Positions 47,288 to 56,692 of a DNA stretch of 64,000 bases are shown here, in pieces. Made by a program: the position numbers and the translations under genes. Under the pieces are notes generated by a model. That model saw only the letters and a list, made by a program, of their open reading frames with translations, did not search any database and had not been told where the DNA came from. Within the stretch, counting starts at the first letter, position 1; every line of letters starts with the position of its first letter. This DNA is from Deltaproteobacteria bacterium. GTDB taxonomy: Bacteria; Myxococcota_A; Polyangia; Polyangiales; Ga0077539. Location: NCBI GenBank assembly GCA_016704445.1, contig JADJAE010000047.1, positions 35,352 through 99,351 on the forward strand. Reading direction: 5' to 3'.

Positions 47288-47917
47288 ATGGCGCGGCCTT
47301 ACCCCCGCGCAGACAGGCACCCGATGACGGCACGGCGAGACAAGAGCGAGAGCGGCTTCTCCCTGGTGGAGCTGATGATGGTCGTGGTGATCATCGGCAT
47401 CCTCTCTGCGATCGCGATGCCGCTCTACTCTCGCAGCCGGTATCGGTCGTTCGCGCTCGAGGCCTCGGAGGTGCTCGGCCGCATCACGTCGGCGCAGGAG
47501 GCCTACCGGGCCTCCTTCAACACCTACTCCGACACCTCCAACGACCACGCGCTCTCGGGCGCCTCCAACGGCGCCTCCGGGCTGCTCGGCAACAACTGGT
47601 GGCCCGCCCTGGCGACCCGCGACGCCGACGGTCAGGTAGATTTCTACACCAACCTCCCGGCCTCCTGGAACCAGCTGGGGGTCCGTCCCCGGCAGCGGGT
47701 GCGGTACTCGTATCAGACCATCGCGGGCCGCCCCGGAATCACCCCCTCGGTGGCCGGAACCAACCCCACCCTCGGCTACGCCACGCTGCCGACCGCGCAG
47801 ATGGGGGCGTGGTACTTCGCCGTCGCGTCCGGCGACCTCGACAACGACAGCTCCTACTCCCGCTTCGAGGTCTCCAACCTCACCCCGGGAATCCAGATCA
47901 CCAACGAGATCGAGTAG
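47288..47917 (+). CDS. Type IV pilin-like protein
   Basis: A 209-residue prepilin with the class III signal S-G-F-S-L-V-E-L followed by a hydrophobic stretch (MMVVVIIGILSAIAMPLYSR). PilD-type cleavage would fall before Phe, and Glu5 of the mature protein is present. ATGs at 47288 and 47324 give leaders of 24 or 12 residues; neither has a clear ribosome binding site. The C-terminal domain is beta-rich, with a DGQVDFYTNLPASWNQLGV segment. It may be a minor pilin or pseudopilin; no pilus assembly gene is near. Confidence 0.86.
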   Translation: MARPYPRADRHPMTARRDKSESGFSLVELMMVVVIIGILSAIAMPLYSRSRYRSFALEASEVLGRITSAQEAYRASFNTYSDTSNDHALSGASNGASGLLGNNWWPALATRDADGQVDFYTNLPASWNQLGVRPRQRVRYSYQTIAGRPGITPSVAGTNPTLGYATLPTAQMGAWYFAVASGDLDNDSSYSRFEVSNLTPGIQITNEIE

Positions 47918-47995
47918 TCCCTCGCGGCAGACCGCCTCCACCAGTTGCGGGGAGAGTGGTTCCATCCCGGCGGTGTTTCGATACACTGCCGCGCC

Positions 47996-50900
47996 ATGCC
48001 GACGAAGACACAGTTGATCATCGGGGCCGCGCCCGGGTGTGACCTCCTGGTGCAGGGGCCCGGCGTCGCCGCCCGCCACGCGCAGCTCCTCTGGCGCGAC
48101 GGCCTCTGGCTGCAGGACCTCGCACAGGGGCGCACCGAGGTCGATGGCCGACAGCTCGCACCCAACGAGTCGGTGCAGCTCGCGGGCTTCCATGCGCGGG
48201 TGATGGTCGGCGCGGCCAAGGTGCCGCTCGAGTCCCCGGAGGTCTCGAAGCTCTTCCTCGATCGCTCTGCGCTGCCGCTCGAACGGCCGGGCGTGGTGAC
48301 CGTGGGGCGTGACCCGGGGCGATCGCAGGTCGTGGTGTCGCACCCGACGGTGAGCGGCACCCACCTCCGAGTCGACCTCTCGACGCGAACGGTCACCGAC
48401 CTCGGCAGCCGCAGCGGAACCTTCGATCGAAGCTCGCAGCGCCTCCCCCCCAACCAGCCCGTCCCCATCGACGCCGCGGGCGGCTACTCGCTCGGCGCGG
48501 TCTGGATCCCGAGCTCGGTGCTGATGGAGCTCGCGGGCGCGCCCGCGGGCCAGATGATGGCCGGCGCCCCGGTGCCGCAGACGGCGCAGGGCGGTATGGC
48601 CGGCCCCAGCCCGATGCAGTCGATCCAGGGCGTGCCGATGTCCCAGGGGCACAGCCCGATGCCATCGCACCAGGGCGGGCCGATGCCGTCGCACCAGGGC
48701 GGCCCGATGGCCACGCCGCCGCCGCAGGGTGGGGCCCACAAGACCATGTTCGGCTCCTTCGACCTGAGCGGCGCGAGCAAGGCCATCGCGATCATCGGTC
48801 GACTGCCGAGCTGCGACATCGTGCTGCCGTACCCGCAGGTCTCCAGCCGCCACACCTCGGTGATGCGCGCCCCCGACGGCACGCTGATCGTGGGCGACAT
48901 GGGGAGCACCAACGGCACCTACGTCAACGGGCAGCGCCTCGTGCCCGGGCAGACCATCGCCGTCGCCCCGAAGACCAAGATCTTCATCGGCCCCTACCCC
49001 GTGGTGGTCGACCTCCAGGGCAACGCCATCGCGGCGTACATCGAGCAGGAGACCCAGTTCGAGAGCGCCAACCTGGTGGAGATCGAGGCGCTCGACCTCT
49101 TCCTGAAGGTGCCCGACCGCGACAAGCCGGGCACGGACAAGATCCTCCTCAACAAGGTCACCTTCAAGGCGCTGCCGGGCGACCTCATCGCGCTGATGGG
49201 CCCGTCGGGCGCCGGCAAGACCACGCTGCTCACGGTGCTCAACGGCTACCTGCGGCCCACGTCGGGCGAGGTGCGGGTCAACGGCGAGAGCCTCTACGCC
49301 ATCTACGACGCGCTCCGCGGGAGCATCGGGTACGTGCCGCAGGACGACCTGCTGCACCCCGAGCTCACGGTGAAGGAGGCCATCTCGTACAGCGCGAAGT
49401 TCCGCCTGCCTTCGGACTACTCCGACGAGGAGATCGAGCGCCGCGTCCAGCAGACGATGAAGGACCTCGGGCTCGACCACCTGGCCAACACCATCATCGG
49501 GTCGCCCATCAAGAAGGTGCTCTCCGGCGGCCAGCGCAAGCGCGTCAACATCGCGCTGGAGCTGGTGACCGACCCGGCGCTGATGTTCCTCGACGAGCCC
49601 ACGTCGGGCCTCGCGGCCGACGACACCGTGGCGCTCATCGACCTGCTCTCCAACCTCGCCAAGCGCTACGGCAAGACGATCATCGTCACGATCCACCAGC
49701 CCGCCCGCGAGGAGTTCGAGAAGTTCAACCTCGCCTTCATCATGGGCTTCGGCGGCGAGCCCGTGTACTTCGGCCCCTCGGGCAAGGACTCCTACGACTT
49801 CTTCGCGCGCTACCGGGGTCAGCCCATCGACAACCCGCGCGACATGTTCGACCAGCTCAAGAGCCGCGAAGACGACGTGGTCAAGCGGGGGCAGTTTCCC
49901 AACAAGTCCGAGGCGCGCCTCGGCGCCGCCCGGGAGTGGCGCGCGGAGTTCTACCGCCCCGACAACACCGTCTTTCGGAGCATGTACTCGGGCAAGCGCG
50001 AGCCCGGCAAAGCCGGCCAGTCGCGGCCGCCGACGCGCTCCGCGGTGCCGCTCATCCGGCAGTTCGGGCTGCTGCTCTCGCGCTACGCCAAGATCAAATC
50101 CCGCGACGTCTCAGGGCTCATGATCATGCTGCTCCAGGCGCCCATCATCGGCGGCCTGCTGGCGGCGGTGTTCTACGACTCCCCGAAGCTCCCCAACCTC
50201 TGGTGCCAGAATCAGGTGCTCGGGATGGAGGCGCGCCTCGCCGCGACCACGCAGCAGATGTGCCCGATGCCGCAGAGCCGCTTCCTCCCGGTCGACGACT
50301 TCAAGGGAGCGATCTTCTTCCTCACCGTCGGGGCGATCTGGTTCGGCGTGAGCAACGCCGCCCGCGAGGTCGTCTCGGAGATCGCCATCTACCGCCGCGA
50401 GCGGATGGTGAACCTCTCGATCTTCAACTACATGATGTCGAAGTTCGTGCTGCTCTCGCTGCTCTGCCTGCTGCAGTGCACGGTGCTGCTGACCATCGTG
50501 TACTTCTCGCTGAAGCTCGGCAACAACACCATGGACGCCTTCGCCCCGATGCTCGGGTCGATGGTCCTCACGTCGATGACCGGCGTGGCGCTGGGCCTGG
50601 TGATCTCCACCGCGGTGGGCTCCTCCGAGGCGGCCATGGCGCTCACCCCCATCGCGCTGATCCCGCAGGTGGTGCTGGGCGGGCTCCTGGTGCCGATGAC
50701 CAACAAGAGCTGGCTCGGCGCCCTCATGGCGGCGATGCCGGCGCGCTGGTCCTTCGAGGGCGTGATGTCGGCTGAGCGCGACACCCTGGAGGTGCCGTGG
50801 CGCATCCAGACCTGCGCCCCCGCGGGCAGCAACGGCGTCAGCGTCCGCAACGGGGTCAACGTCTTCAACTGCGCCGTCGAGGAGATCGCCCGCACCACCG

Positions 50901-51028
50901 AGCGCTCCGGCGGCTTCGGCTTCGCCACCTGGGATCGCCCCGTGATCCACAACGGCGTCCTCGCCGGGATGCTCCTGCTCTTCCTGCTGCTGATGGGCGT
51001 GCTGCTGCGCCGCCGCGACTCCGTCTAG
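47996..51028 (+). CDS. FHA-domain ABC-2 transporter (ABCG type)
   Basis: A 1010-residue fusion. Residues about 1-75 are a degenerate FHA-like domain; about 95-150 an FHA domain (TVGRDPGRSQVVVSHPTVSG); about 180-245 a Gln/Pro/Met/Gly linker with repeated PSHQGGPM; about 255-340 a complete FHA domain (IGRLPSCDIVL, SSRH, GSTNGTYVNG). The ATPase follows: Walker A GPSGAGKTT (about 402), signature LSGGQRKR (about 508) and Walker B ALMFLDEPTSG. The last 330 residues contain six or so membrane segments of the ABC-2 type. FHA domains bind phosphothreonine, so Ser/Thr kinases probably control or localise it. The cargo is unknown. Confidence 0.93.
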   Translation: MPTKTQLIIGAAPGCDLLVQGPGVAARHAQLLWRDGLWLQDLAQGRTEVDGRQLAPNESVQLAGFHARVMVGAAKVPLESPEVSKLFLDRSALPLERPGVVTVGRDPGRSQVVVSHPTVSGTHLRVDLSTRTVTDLGSRSGTFDRSSQRLPPNQPVPIDAAGGYSLGAVWIPSSVLMELAGAPAGQMMAGAPVPQTAQGGMAGPSPMQSIQGVPMSQGHSPMPSHQGGPMPSHQGGPMATPPPQGGAHKTMFGSFDLSGASKAIAIIGRLPSCDIVLPYPQVSSRHTSVMRAPDGTLIVGDMGSTNGTYVNGQRLVPGQTIAVAPKTKIFIGPYPVVVDLQGNAIAAYIEQETQFESANLVEIEALDLFLKVPDRDKPGTDKILLNKVTFKALPGDLIALMGPSGAGKTTLLTVLNGYLRPTSGEVRVNGESLYAIYDALRGSIGYVPQDDLLHPELTVKEAISYSAKFRLPSDYSDEEIERRVQQTMKDLGLDHLANTIIGSPIKKVLSGGQRKRVNIALELVTDPALMFLDEPTSGLAADDTVALIDLLSNLAKRYGKTIIVTIHQPAREEFEKFNLAFIMGFGGEPVYFGPSGKDSYDFFARYRGQPIDNPRDMFDQLKSREDDVVKRGQFPNKSEARLGAAREWRAEFYRPDNTVFRSMYSGKREPGKAGQSRPPTRSAVPLIRQFGLLLSRYAKIKSRDVSGLMIMLLQAPIIGGLLAAVFYDSPKLPNLWCQNQVLGMEARLAATTQQMCPMPQSRFLPVDDFKGAIFFLTVGAIWFGVSNAAREVVSEIAIYRRERMVNLSIFNYMMSKFVLLSLLCLLQCTVLLTIVYFSLKLGNNTMDAFAPMLGSMVLTSMTGVALGLVISTAVGSSEAAMALTPIALIPQVVLGGLLVPMTNKSWLGALMAAMPARWSFEGVMSAERDTLEVPWRIQTCAPAGSNGVSVRNGVNVFNCAVEEIARTTERSGGFGFATWDRPVIHNGVLAGMLLLFLLLMGVLLRRRDSV

Positions 51029-51083
51029 CCGCAGTCCCTACCAACGGGGGGGCTTCGGTCTCCGCTCCCCCTCCCCATTCCCT

Positions 51084-51581
51084 TCAATGCAATGGCGGCA
51101 TGCCCGGCGTGGCGCTGCTCGCGGCGCCGAGGAGCACCCGGCGGGGCAGGGTGCTCTCCAGCGTGAAGGGCACGTCTACGTTGAGGCGCTCGCCGCCGAC
51201 CCGGGCGCTGCCGTCGAGTCGATAGGGGATGTTCTCATTGAAGACGGTCACGGCGACGATGCCCGGGAGGTCTCCCCAGGGGGCGCGGACGTCGATGTCC
51301 ATGGGCACATCGGTGTTCGTCGGCAGCCGGAGGGTGCTCGGGAGCTCGGTGACGCCCAGGTCTCGGCCAGCGAGGGTGAGCCGCACGGAGACCCGTTGTA
51401 CGGTGAGGTCGAAGCGGTTGGTGTTACGAACCACGCAATGCACCCGCAGCCCGAGGCCCTGGGCGGTCACGCCGGTGACGTCCGCCGAACGGGGGGTGAT
51501 GCGGGGCGGCTCCGGTCGGGCGCAGCCCAGCGCGAGGCTGGCAAAGGCGCCGAACAGCATCGAGCGACGGTCGATTGTCAT
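51084..51581 (-). CDS. LEA-type (WHy) lipoprotein
   Basis: A 165-residue predicted lipoprotein with GGAGG five bases before the ATG and a lipobox A-L-G-C near residue 20. The mature part has the LEA14/WHy pattern: LGLRVHCVVRNTNRFDLTVQ, VSVRLTLAGRDLG, LRLPTNTDVPMDIDVRAPWG and VPFTLEST. The domain is often linked with desiccation or stress and is found in many bacterial lipoproteins; its action here is unknown. It is convergent with the FHA-ABC gene. Confidence 0.8.
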   Translation of the reverse strand: MTIDRRSMLFGAFASLALGCARPEPPRITPRSADVTGVTAQGLGLRVHCVVRNTNRFDLTVQRVSVRLTLAGRDLGVTELPSTLRLPTNTDVPMDIDVRAPWGDLPGIVAVTVFNENIPYRLDGSARVGGERLNVDVPFTLESTLPRRVLLGAASSATPGMPPLH

Positions 51582-51681
51582 GGTGTCCTCCGAGGAGGCT
51601 ACCAGACAACCGACGCCGAACGATGTTGATTGAAGCGTAGTCGAGACGGGGTGATCGGCGCGAGGAGCGCCGACCGGGGAA

Positions 51682-52032
51682 TCAGTTGACCGCGTCCTTG
51701 AGGGCCTTGATCGGCCGGGCGCGCACGGTCTTCGAAGAGGGCTTCGCGTCGCGGTGCTCCATCTTCTTGGTGAAGGGGTTCAGGAACTCACCGGCGGGGC
51801 GGCCCGGCTTCTCCGCGACGACGAACTTCGCGAAGCCCGGCAGCACGAACACCTTGCTCTTCTTGAGCTCCTTCTCGCCGACGCTGGTGAGCGCCTCGAG
51901 AACCGACTTGACCTGAGCCTTGGAGACGGTGTCCCCAATCGACTCCTGAAGGGCCTGCACCAGCCCGGCCTTGGTCAACTTCTTCGCTGCGGTCTTGCCG
52001 GCCTTCTTGGCCGGTGCCTTTGCCTTCGCCAT
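51682..52032 (-). CDS. HU-family DNA-binding protein
   Basis: A 116-residue HU-like protein with a 20-residue Lys/Ala-rich N-terminal tail (MAKAKAPAKKAGKTAAKK) ahead of the HU core. The core shows LTKAGLVQALQESIGDTVSK, LPGFAKFVV and the beta-arm region RPAGEFLNPFTKKMEHRDAK. Usual HU proteins are about 90 residues; Lys/Ala tails occur in some actinobacteria and myxobacteria. It should bend DNA and organise the nucleoid. GAGGTG lies about seven bases before the ATG. Confidence 0.92.
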   Translation of the reverse strand: MAKAKAPAKKAGKTAAKKLTKAGLVQALQESIGDTVSKAQVKSVLEALTSVGEKELKKSKVFVLPGFAKFVVAEKPGRPAGEFLNPFTKKMEHRDAKPSSKTVRARPIKALKDAVN

Positions 52033-52371
52033 CGCTCATCACCTCTGCTGCTTCGATCCCCCATCGGATCGAATGACAAGGCGGACGATACATCCTCCAA
52101 TGCGCTTGGGTAGATCCTGCACACGCGAACCCGCTCATTTTCCGGGCTGCCATTGAGCACAACCCCCGCTCGGAGCGCCCCCGCACGGCGATCGTTGCGC
52201 TTTCAAGGAAGGCTCGTCTCGGAAGAAGACCGCTGAAATTGCAGGGCTTTTCGAGCGACTGAGCGTCCCCGCGACGGGCCCTGGAGGAGTCCCGCAGAGC
52301 GCAACTTCGGCGCAACCGCCGCGCCCGCAGGTTTTCTCGCGCTTCCGGGCGCCCATTGCGGAGCTCCGCAC
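52033..52371. other. Intergenic region upstream of HU
   Basis: It should hold the HU promoter. Apart from the inverted repeat, I see only moderately A/T-richer sequence around 52190-52260 and no RNA gene, terminator or convincing small gene. Confidence 0.4.
52052..52073. promoter_or_regulatory. Inverted repeat upstream of the HU gene
   Basis: A perfect 8-bp inverted repeat TTCGATCC-N6-GGATCGAA lies 20-41 bases before the HU start codon. It could be an operator or a leader hairpin. No second copy was noticed. Confidence 0.4.
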
Positions 52372-53311
52372 TCAGGCCCTCGCCCGATGTGCGAAGGCCG
52401 CCGCGGCGTCGCGCAGGGTCACGAACTGGTAGCCCGCCTCACGGAGCACGCCGACCACCGCGCGCAGGGAGGCGGCCTTGCGGGAGACCGGGACGCGCAG
52501 GTCGTGCTGGTGCGGCGCCAGCGCCCCGAGCCCGTCGGCGACGTCGAGCAGGTCGAGGCCGTGCAGCTCCAGGTTGACCAGCGGGCGCCCCACCATCTGC
52601 AGCGCCAGCAATCGGGACAACGACGGACCGAGCAGCGAGAGCGTGGTGCCTATGAAGGGGAGGCGGGCGCCGCGGGTGACCCCGATGGGGAGCTCGACGA
52701 TGGAGGACCCGAGCGAGGCCCGGCGCCAGTACGGGCGCGAGGGGAGGTACGGGTCTGCGGGCGCGAGCAGCACCGCGGGCGAGTCGACGATGGAGCGGCT
52801 CGACCGGCCCCGCGCCCTGATGAGCCCGATCGCGCTGGTCTTGGCGCCATAGTAGGCGGGGCAGGGGAAGACCGAGCTGTCGTAGCCGAAGCCCTCCGCG
52901 GCGAGCACGTCGAAGAGCGCGTCGGTGATGGTGTACCCCGGCGCGCGGAAGCCCACCGGGCGGTGGCCCGACGACGGCCGCGAGCGCGTCGCTCGCGTCG
53001 CGCACCTCCGCGCGCATGGCGTCGGCGCCGAGCCGCACGAGGTCATAGCGGTGGCTGTGCGTGTGGTTGCCCAGCTCGTGCCCGGCGCGGTCGAGGCCGA
53101 GCACCGCGGAGCGGGCGATGGGCGCCTCGAGGTCGCGGCCGATCACGAAGAAGGTGGCGGGAATACCAAGGTCGGTAAACAGCTCGCCGAGCCGAGGCAC
53201 CGCGCGGGTGTAGACCGCGTGGGCGCTGTCGTCGGCGGGCATCGGGAGCCCGTGAATGGCGTGGTAGCAGGGGACCTCGTCGAGGTCGACGGAGACGGCG
53301 CAGAGCTTCAT
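52372..53311 (-). CDS. Polysaccharide deacetylase (one frameshift)
   Basis: About 313 residues after repair of a frameshift near 52965. The N-terminus has the NodB-fold start VSVDLDEVPCYHAIHG (SVDLDE), then GIPATFFVIGRDLE, GHELGNHTHSHRYDL (metal-binding H-x3-H), VGFRAPGYTITD, and a later YDSSVFPCPAYYGAK. Such enzymes remove acetyl groups from glycans or form part of exopolysaccharide export systems (as in PEP-CTERM clusters, XrtA-type). It sits 34 bp downstream of a glycosyltransferase gene on the same strand. Confidence 0.86.
53163..53178. repeat. Intragenic dyad ATACC-N6-GGTAA, site 7
   Basis: One mismatch from the consensus. In the polysaccharide deacetylase gene it reads TTT-ACC-GAC-CTT-GGT-ATT on the coding strand. 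Confidence 0.5.
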
Positions 53312-53345
53312 CGCGCGCAGACTAGCAGCGCGCGGGGAGGGCGCT

Positions 53346-54812
53346 TCAGCCCAGGCGGGCGTGCGAGGGGGGACGGACGGCGGGGACGTCGGGCAGGTCG
53401 TTCCAGGCGGGCTGGCGGCGGCCGTGGCGGTTGACCACGGCCGGGGGGCGCAGGTGGCCGAGGCCGTACACGATGCTGTTGATGGCCAGCCAGCGGCCGC
53501 CGTGGAAGGCCGTCGCGAGCCGCGGGTTGCGCATGTCCGGGGGGTTGGCGTCGCGGTGGGCGCGGGCCGCCTCGAAGGCGTCGAGGAAGCGCTCGAGCAT
53601 CTTGTGCGGCGCCGAGCGGTCGTGGGCGCGGGTGGCGGCGTTGGTGGCGAGCACCTGCCGGCGCCGCGGGTTGCGCAGCAGCGAGACCGCCGCGCGGGCG
53701 AAGCGCCAGTCGGCCATCTCGGCGTCGGGGCCGGGGTCGACCAGCAGCCCGGTGAGGTCGTGCTCCACCTGCTGCGAGACGCCCATGCCGTCGGCGAAGG
53801 CCACCACCGGGAGGCCCGACCAGAGGGCCTCGCTCACGACCTGGCCGTAGGTCTCCGAGAGGGAGGTGTACGTGAAGAGGTCGGCGTGGTGATACCAGGT
53901 GGGCAGCGCGCCCAGCGGAAACTCCCCGGGGAAGTGGGTCTTCTCCCGGATGCCGAGGGCCTCCGCGGTGTGGCGGAAGAGGTCGTGGTCGGGGCCGTCG
54001 CCGAGGAGCGTCAGCGTCGCGTCGGGGTTGGCCGGGGCGATGTAGCGCGCGAAGATCTCCAGCAGCCGCTCGACGGCCTTCTCGCGGGTGTGGCGGCACA
54101 CCACCAGGAGCCGGGCGCCCTTGCGGAAGCCGCGGGGGAAGGGGTCGGGCCCCGGGGCGGTGTCGAAGATCCGGGGCTCGACGCAGCGGGGGATGACGTG
54201 GATGGGCGAGGTGACCCCGCGCTCTTCCCAGTACCGCTTGAGCCCGTTGGAGAGCACCACGAGGCCGTCGCAGCCGTTGTAGGCGCTGGCCGAGGTGCTG
54301 TCCGCGAGCTTCAGGAAGGACTTCTGGAAGAGCCAGTGCGCGGCCTTGGAGTCGTGCAGCGCCTCGGGCATCACCACGGGGTAGACGCTGGGGAGGTGCA
54401 CCGTGTTGACGGCCACCAGGGGGATGCCGCGGGTCGCGCGCAGCCAGAGGCCGAGCTCCATCAGCTCGGTGGCGGTCTGGCCCAGCACCACGTCGAAGTC
54501 CCAGTCGCGCTTCTCGCGGAGGATGCCTTCGAGGGGCAGCGGGATGTAGACGCCCGGGTGGTTGTGCAGCGGGACGCTCGGCAGGCAGATGTGCCGCTCG
54601 GGGAGATCTTCTGGCTTCGCGTCGGGGTCGCGCGGGCCGATGACGGTCACCTCGTGGCCGCGCTTGGTGAGCTCGCGGTAGAGAAACTGCGTCGCGAAGG
54701 TGGCCCCGTTGGCGTACGGCAGCCGCACGTAGTCGCTCAGGATCGCGATGCGCTTCGGCCAGCGGCTGCCGGTCGCGCGCGGTCGTTGACGGGAGTTGTT
54801 GGGTGCGTTCAT
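53346..54812 (-). CDS. GT-B glycosyltransferase, family 4-like
   Basis: A 488-residue glycosyltransferase. The N-terminal domain starts RIAILSDYVRLPYANGATFA, with ELTKRGHEVTVIGP. The C-terminal domain has LVVCRHTREKAVERLLEIFA, LTLLGDGPDHDLF, and a nucleotide-sugar region LFTYTSLSETYGQVVSEALW with the E-x7-E pattern. It resembles diacylglycerol or mannosyl transferases of GT4. It probably adds a sugar to a lipid-linked glycan together with the adjacent deacetylase. Confidence 0.9.
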   Translation of the reverse strand: MNAPNNSRQRPRATGSRWPKRIAILSDYVRLPYANGATFATQFLYRELTKRGHEVTVIGPRDPDAKPEDLPERHICLPSVPLHNHPGVYIPLPLEGILREKRDWDFDVVLGQTATELMELGLWLRATRGIPLVAVNTVHLPSVYPVVMPEALHDSKAAHWLFQKSFLKLADSTSASAYNGCDGLVVLSNGLKRYWEERGVTSPIHVIPRCVEPRIFDTAPGPDPFPRGFRKGARLLVVCRHTREKAVERLLEIFARYIAPANPDATLTLLGDGPDHDLFRHTAEALGIREKTHFPGEFPLGALPTWYHHADLFTYTSLSETYGQVVSEALWSGLPVVAFADGMGVSQQVEHDLTGLLVDPGPDAEMADWRFARAAVSLLRNPRRRQVLATNAATRAHDRSAPHKMLERFLDAFEAARAHRDANPPDMRNPRLATAFHGGRWLAINSIVYGLGHLRPPAVVNRHGRRQPAWNDLPDVPAVRPPSHARLG

Positions 54813-54864
54813 TGGGAGTGTCCTGACGAAGCAAGTCCCGGAAGCTCTGGCAGACGCGGTCGCC

Positions 54865-55410
54865 GTGAAGATTCTCGACGTGACGGGGTTCTTCTCTGAA
54901 CGGGGCGGTGGCGTTCGCGCGTACCTAGCACAGCTCTTCCGGGAGGGGACATTGCGTGGCCATCAGTGGTGGTCGTCGCCCCTGCGGCCCACGCGCCGAG
55001 GAGTCCACCGTCCATGGCGGGAGGCTCATCCGGGTGAAGGGCCCCAACCCAGCCCGAGATTCCGATGTGTGTCCTGGGAGGCATTCCGGCCGGGCTGGGG
55101 GGGCGGCCCGGCCTGTTCTCTCCTGGCTCGTTGGCGCCCATCGGGCCGGACCGCGTTCCCGTCCGCCCCCCGGTCCCGCGTTCACCGTGGAGACCGTCGT
55201 CTTCACCCTGGCCGGAGGCGCCGGTGGCTCTGGGACCCCAAAGGCCCCCAGGTGGAAGCCGCGCTGGCCATCGAATGGCTACTCGACCAGCCACCTTGGG
55301 CCCTACGGACAGGTGCTCTGGCAAGGGCGGCCGCCATCCGGGACGTGAGATCGCACTTCGATGAGCTCTTCATGAACCATCCAGGGCGAGATCGAGTTCG
55401 AGCGCTCTAA
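54865..55410 (+). pseudogene. Degraded glycosyltransferase fragment
   Basis: Only the first 25 or so codons after a GTG look like a real gene: KILDVTGFFSERGGGVRAYL is the typical N-terminus of a family of GT-B glycosyltransferases. Short pieces that could continue it appear in other frames (WVVVAPAAH near 54975; TVHGGRLIRVKGP near 55015). No frame then matches the rest, and the length of about 180 codons is under half that of the family. It is either a pseudogene with several indels and a deletion, or badly assembled sequence. The remainder up to the next gene shows nothing else. Confidence 0.55.
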
Positions 55411-56589
55411 CCCGCGAGCACCCGCTCCCACGCTGTGATGTAGCCGCGCGCCATGTGCGAGGCACGGTACCCCGCCACGCGCGCGTGGCCGCGCTGCCGC
55501 AATGCCTGGCGGAGTCCCTGGTCATCGAGGACGCGCTCCACCGCGGCGGCCGCAGCGCCAGGATCGTCGAGGTCGACCGCGAGGCAAGCGTCGCCAGCGA
55601 CCTCGTCCGCGCCGCTGTCGCGCCCCAGCACGACCGGGCAGCCGACCGCGAGCGCCTCGGCGACGGTCAGCCCGAAGCCCTCCAGGCGGCTGAGAAACAG
55701 GTGCGCCGACGCCGCGCGAAACAACGTGAGCAGGTCGTGGCTGGTGACGAAGCCGAGGAGATTCACGGCCGATTCGACGCCCGCGGTGCGCGCGATCCGT
55801 CGGATCCGCGCGCGCAATGGCATCGAGCGCGCCCGCCCAGACGAGCTCGATCGAGGGACGCGAGGCGCGGAGCCTACGGAGCGTGTCCATCATTCCCGCG
55901 ACGTTCTTCCGGGCGTCGGCGCCGCCGACGTACAGCAAGAAGGGCGACGGACGAACGTGGAGACGCGCGAGCACTGCGGCGTCGGGCGGATCTTCGACGG
56001 TCCGCCATCGCTCCTCGACGAGCCCCAGGCGGACGACCTCCGCGCGGTCGGCGTCGACGTGAATCAGCTCGAGCAGGTCTCGGCGCGTGCGCTCGGAAAT
56101 GCAGACAACACGCGCGGCGCGGCCGTAGCGCCACCGCGCCCCGGCGACCGCCGCCGAGCGCTTGTGGAACCACGGGAGATAGTGCTCTGGCATGCGCAGC
56201 GGGATGAGGTCGTGGCAGGTGACCACGCGCGGGACGACATCCCGCCATGGGGTCCCGAGCGCCTCGGTCTGATGCAGGAGGTCGAAGCCCCGCGCGATCG
56301 ACGGGAGGCGCAGACGGCGCGCGTTGACGAGCTCCAGGTTGAACGCCTGGGGTGCCAGCGCCGCCCGCGCCGTGACACCGCGGAGGTCAGAGGACAGCAC
56401 CGCCGAACCGAACATCGGTAGTCGCTCCAACGCGACGATCTCCGTGCTCGCCTCCCACTCGGCGCGGGTGTCGTCGAGGCCGATGAGAAGGTTGGCGGTC
56501 ATCTGCCCGATGCCGCGGCGCCCGCTGTAGGAGGTCAGGGCGGTCGCGTCGAGCAGCACTCGTCGGCGGGGGCTCACCGCGCGACCCAT
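55407..56589 (-). CDS. GT-B glycosyltransferase, mannosyltransferase-like (one frameshift)
   Basis: About 394 residues after repair of a frameshift near 55820. The start ATG at 56589 gives MGRAVSPRRRVLLDATALTS. Conserved blocks are GIGQMTANLLIGL, VVTCHDLIPLRMPEHY, VVCISERTRRDLL, PFLLYVGGADARKNVAGMMD and, after the break, HLFLSRLEGFGLTVAEALAV with the E-x7-E catalytic pattern. It is most like WbpZ/WbdB-type mannosyl- or rhamnosyltransferases of O-antigen synthesis. Confidence 0.86.
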
Positions 56590-56692
56590 CGCACCTTCCT
56601 CGTGGGCGCGCAATCTCGCGACCGGCTGTGTGATTGCGAAGCGCGGGGCGGCGAACTATAGCCCTGCGCACCCTTCGCAGACCGCAGAGCGC

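Noticed and set aside
41629..49696. Long open frames opposite the surface lipoproteins and the FHA-ABC gene
   Set aside because: The proteins on the other strands have signal peptides and clear domains; these frames have only low-complexity Arg/Gly/Ala/Val sequence.
51029..51083. Rho-independent terminator between the FHA-ABC and LEA genes
   Set aside because: A G run can pair with a later C run, but the stem is imperfect and there is no T tract on either strand.
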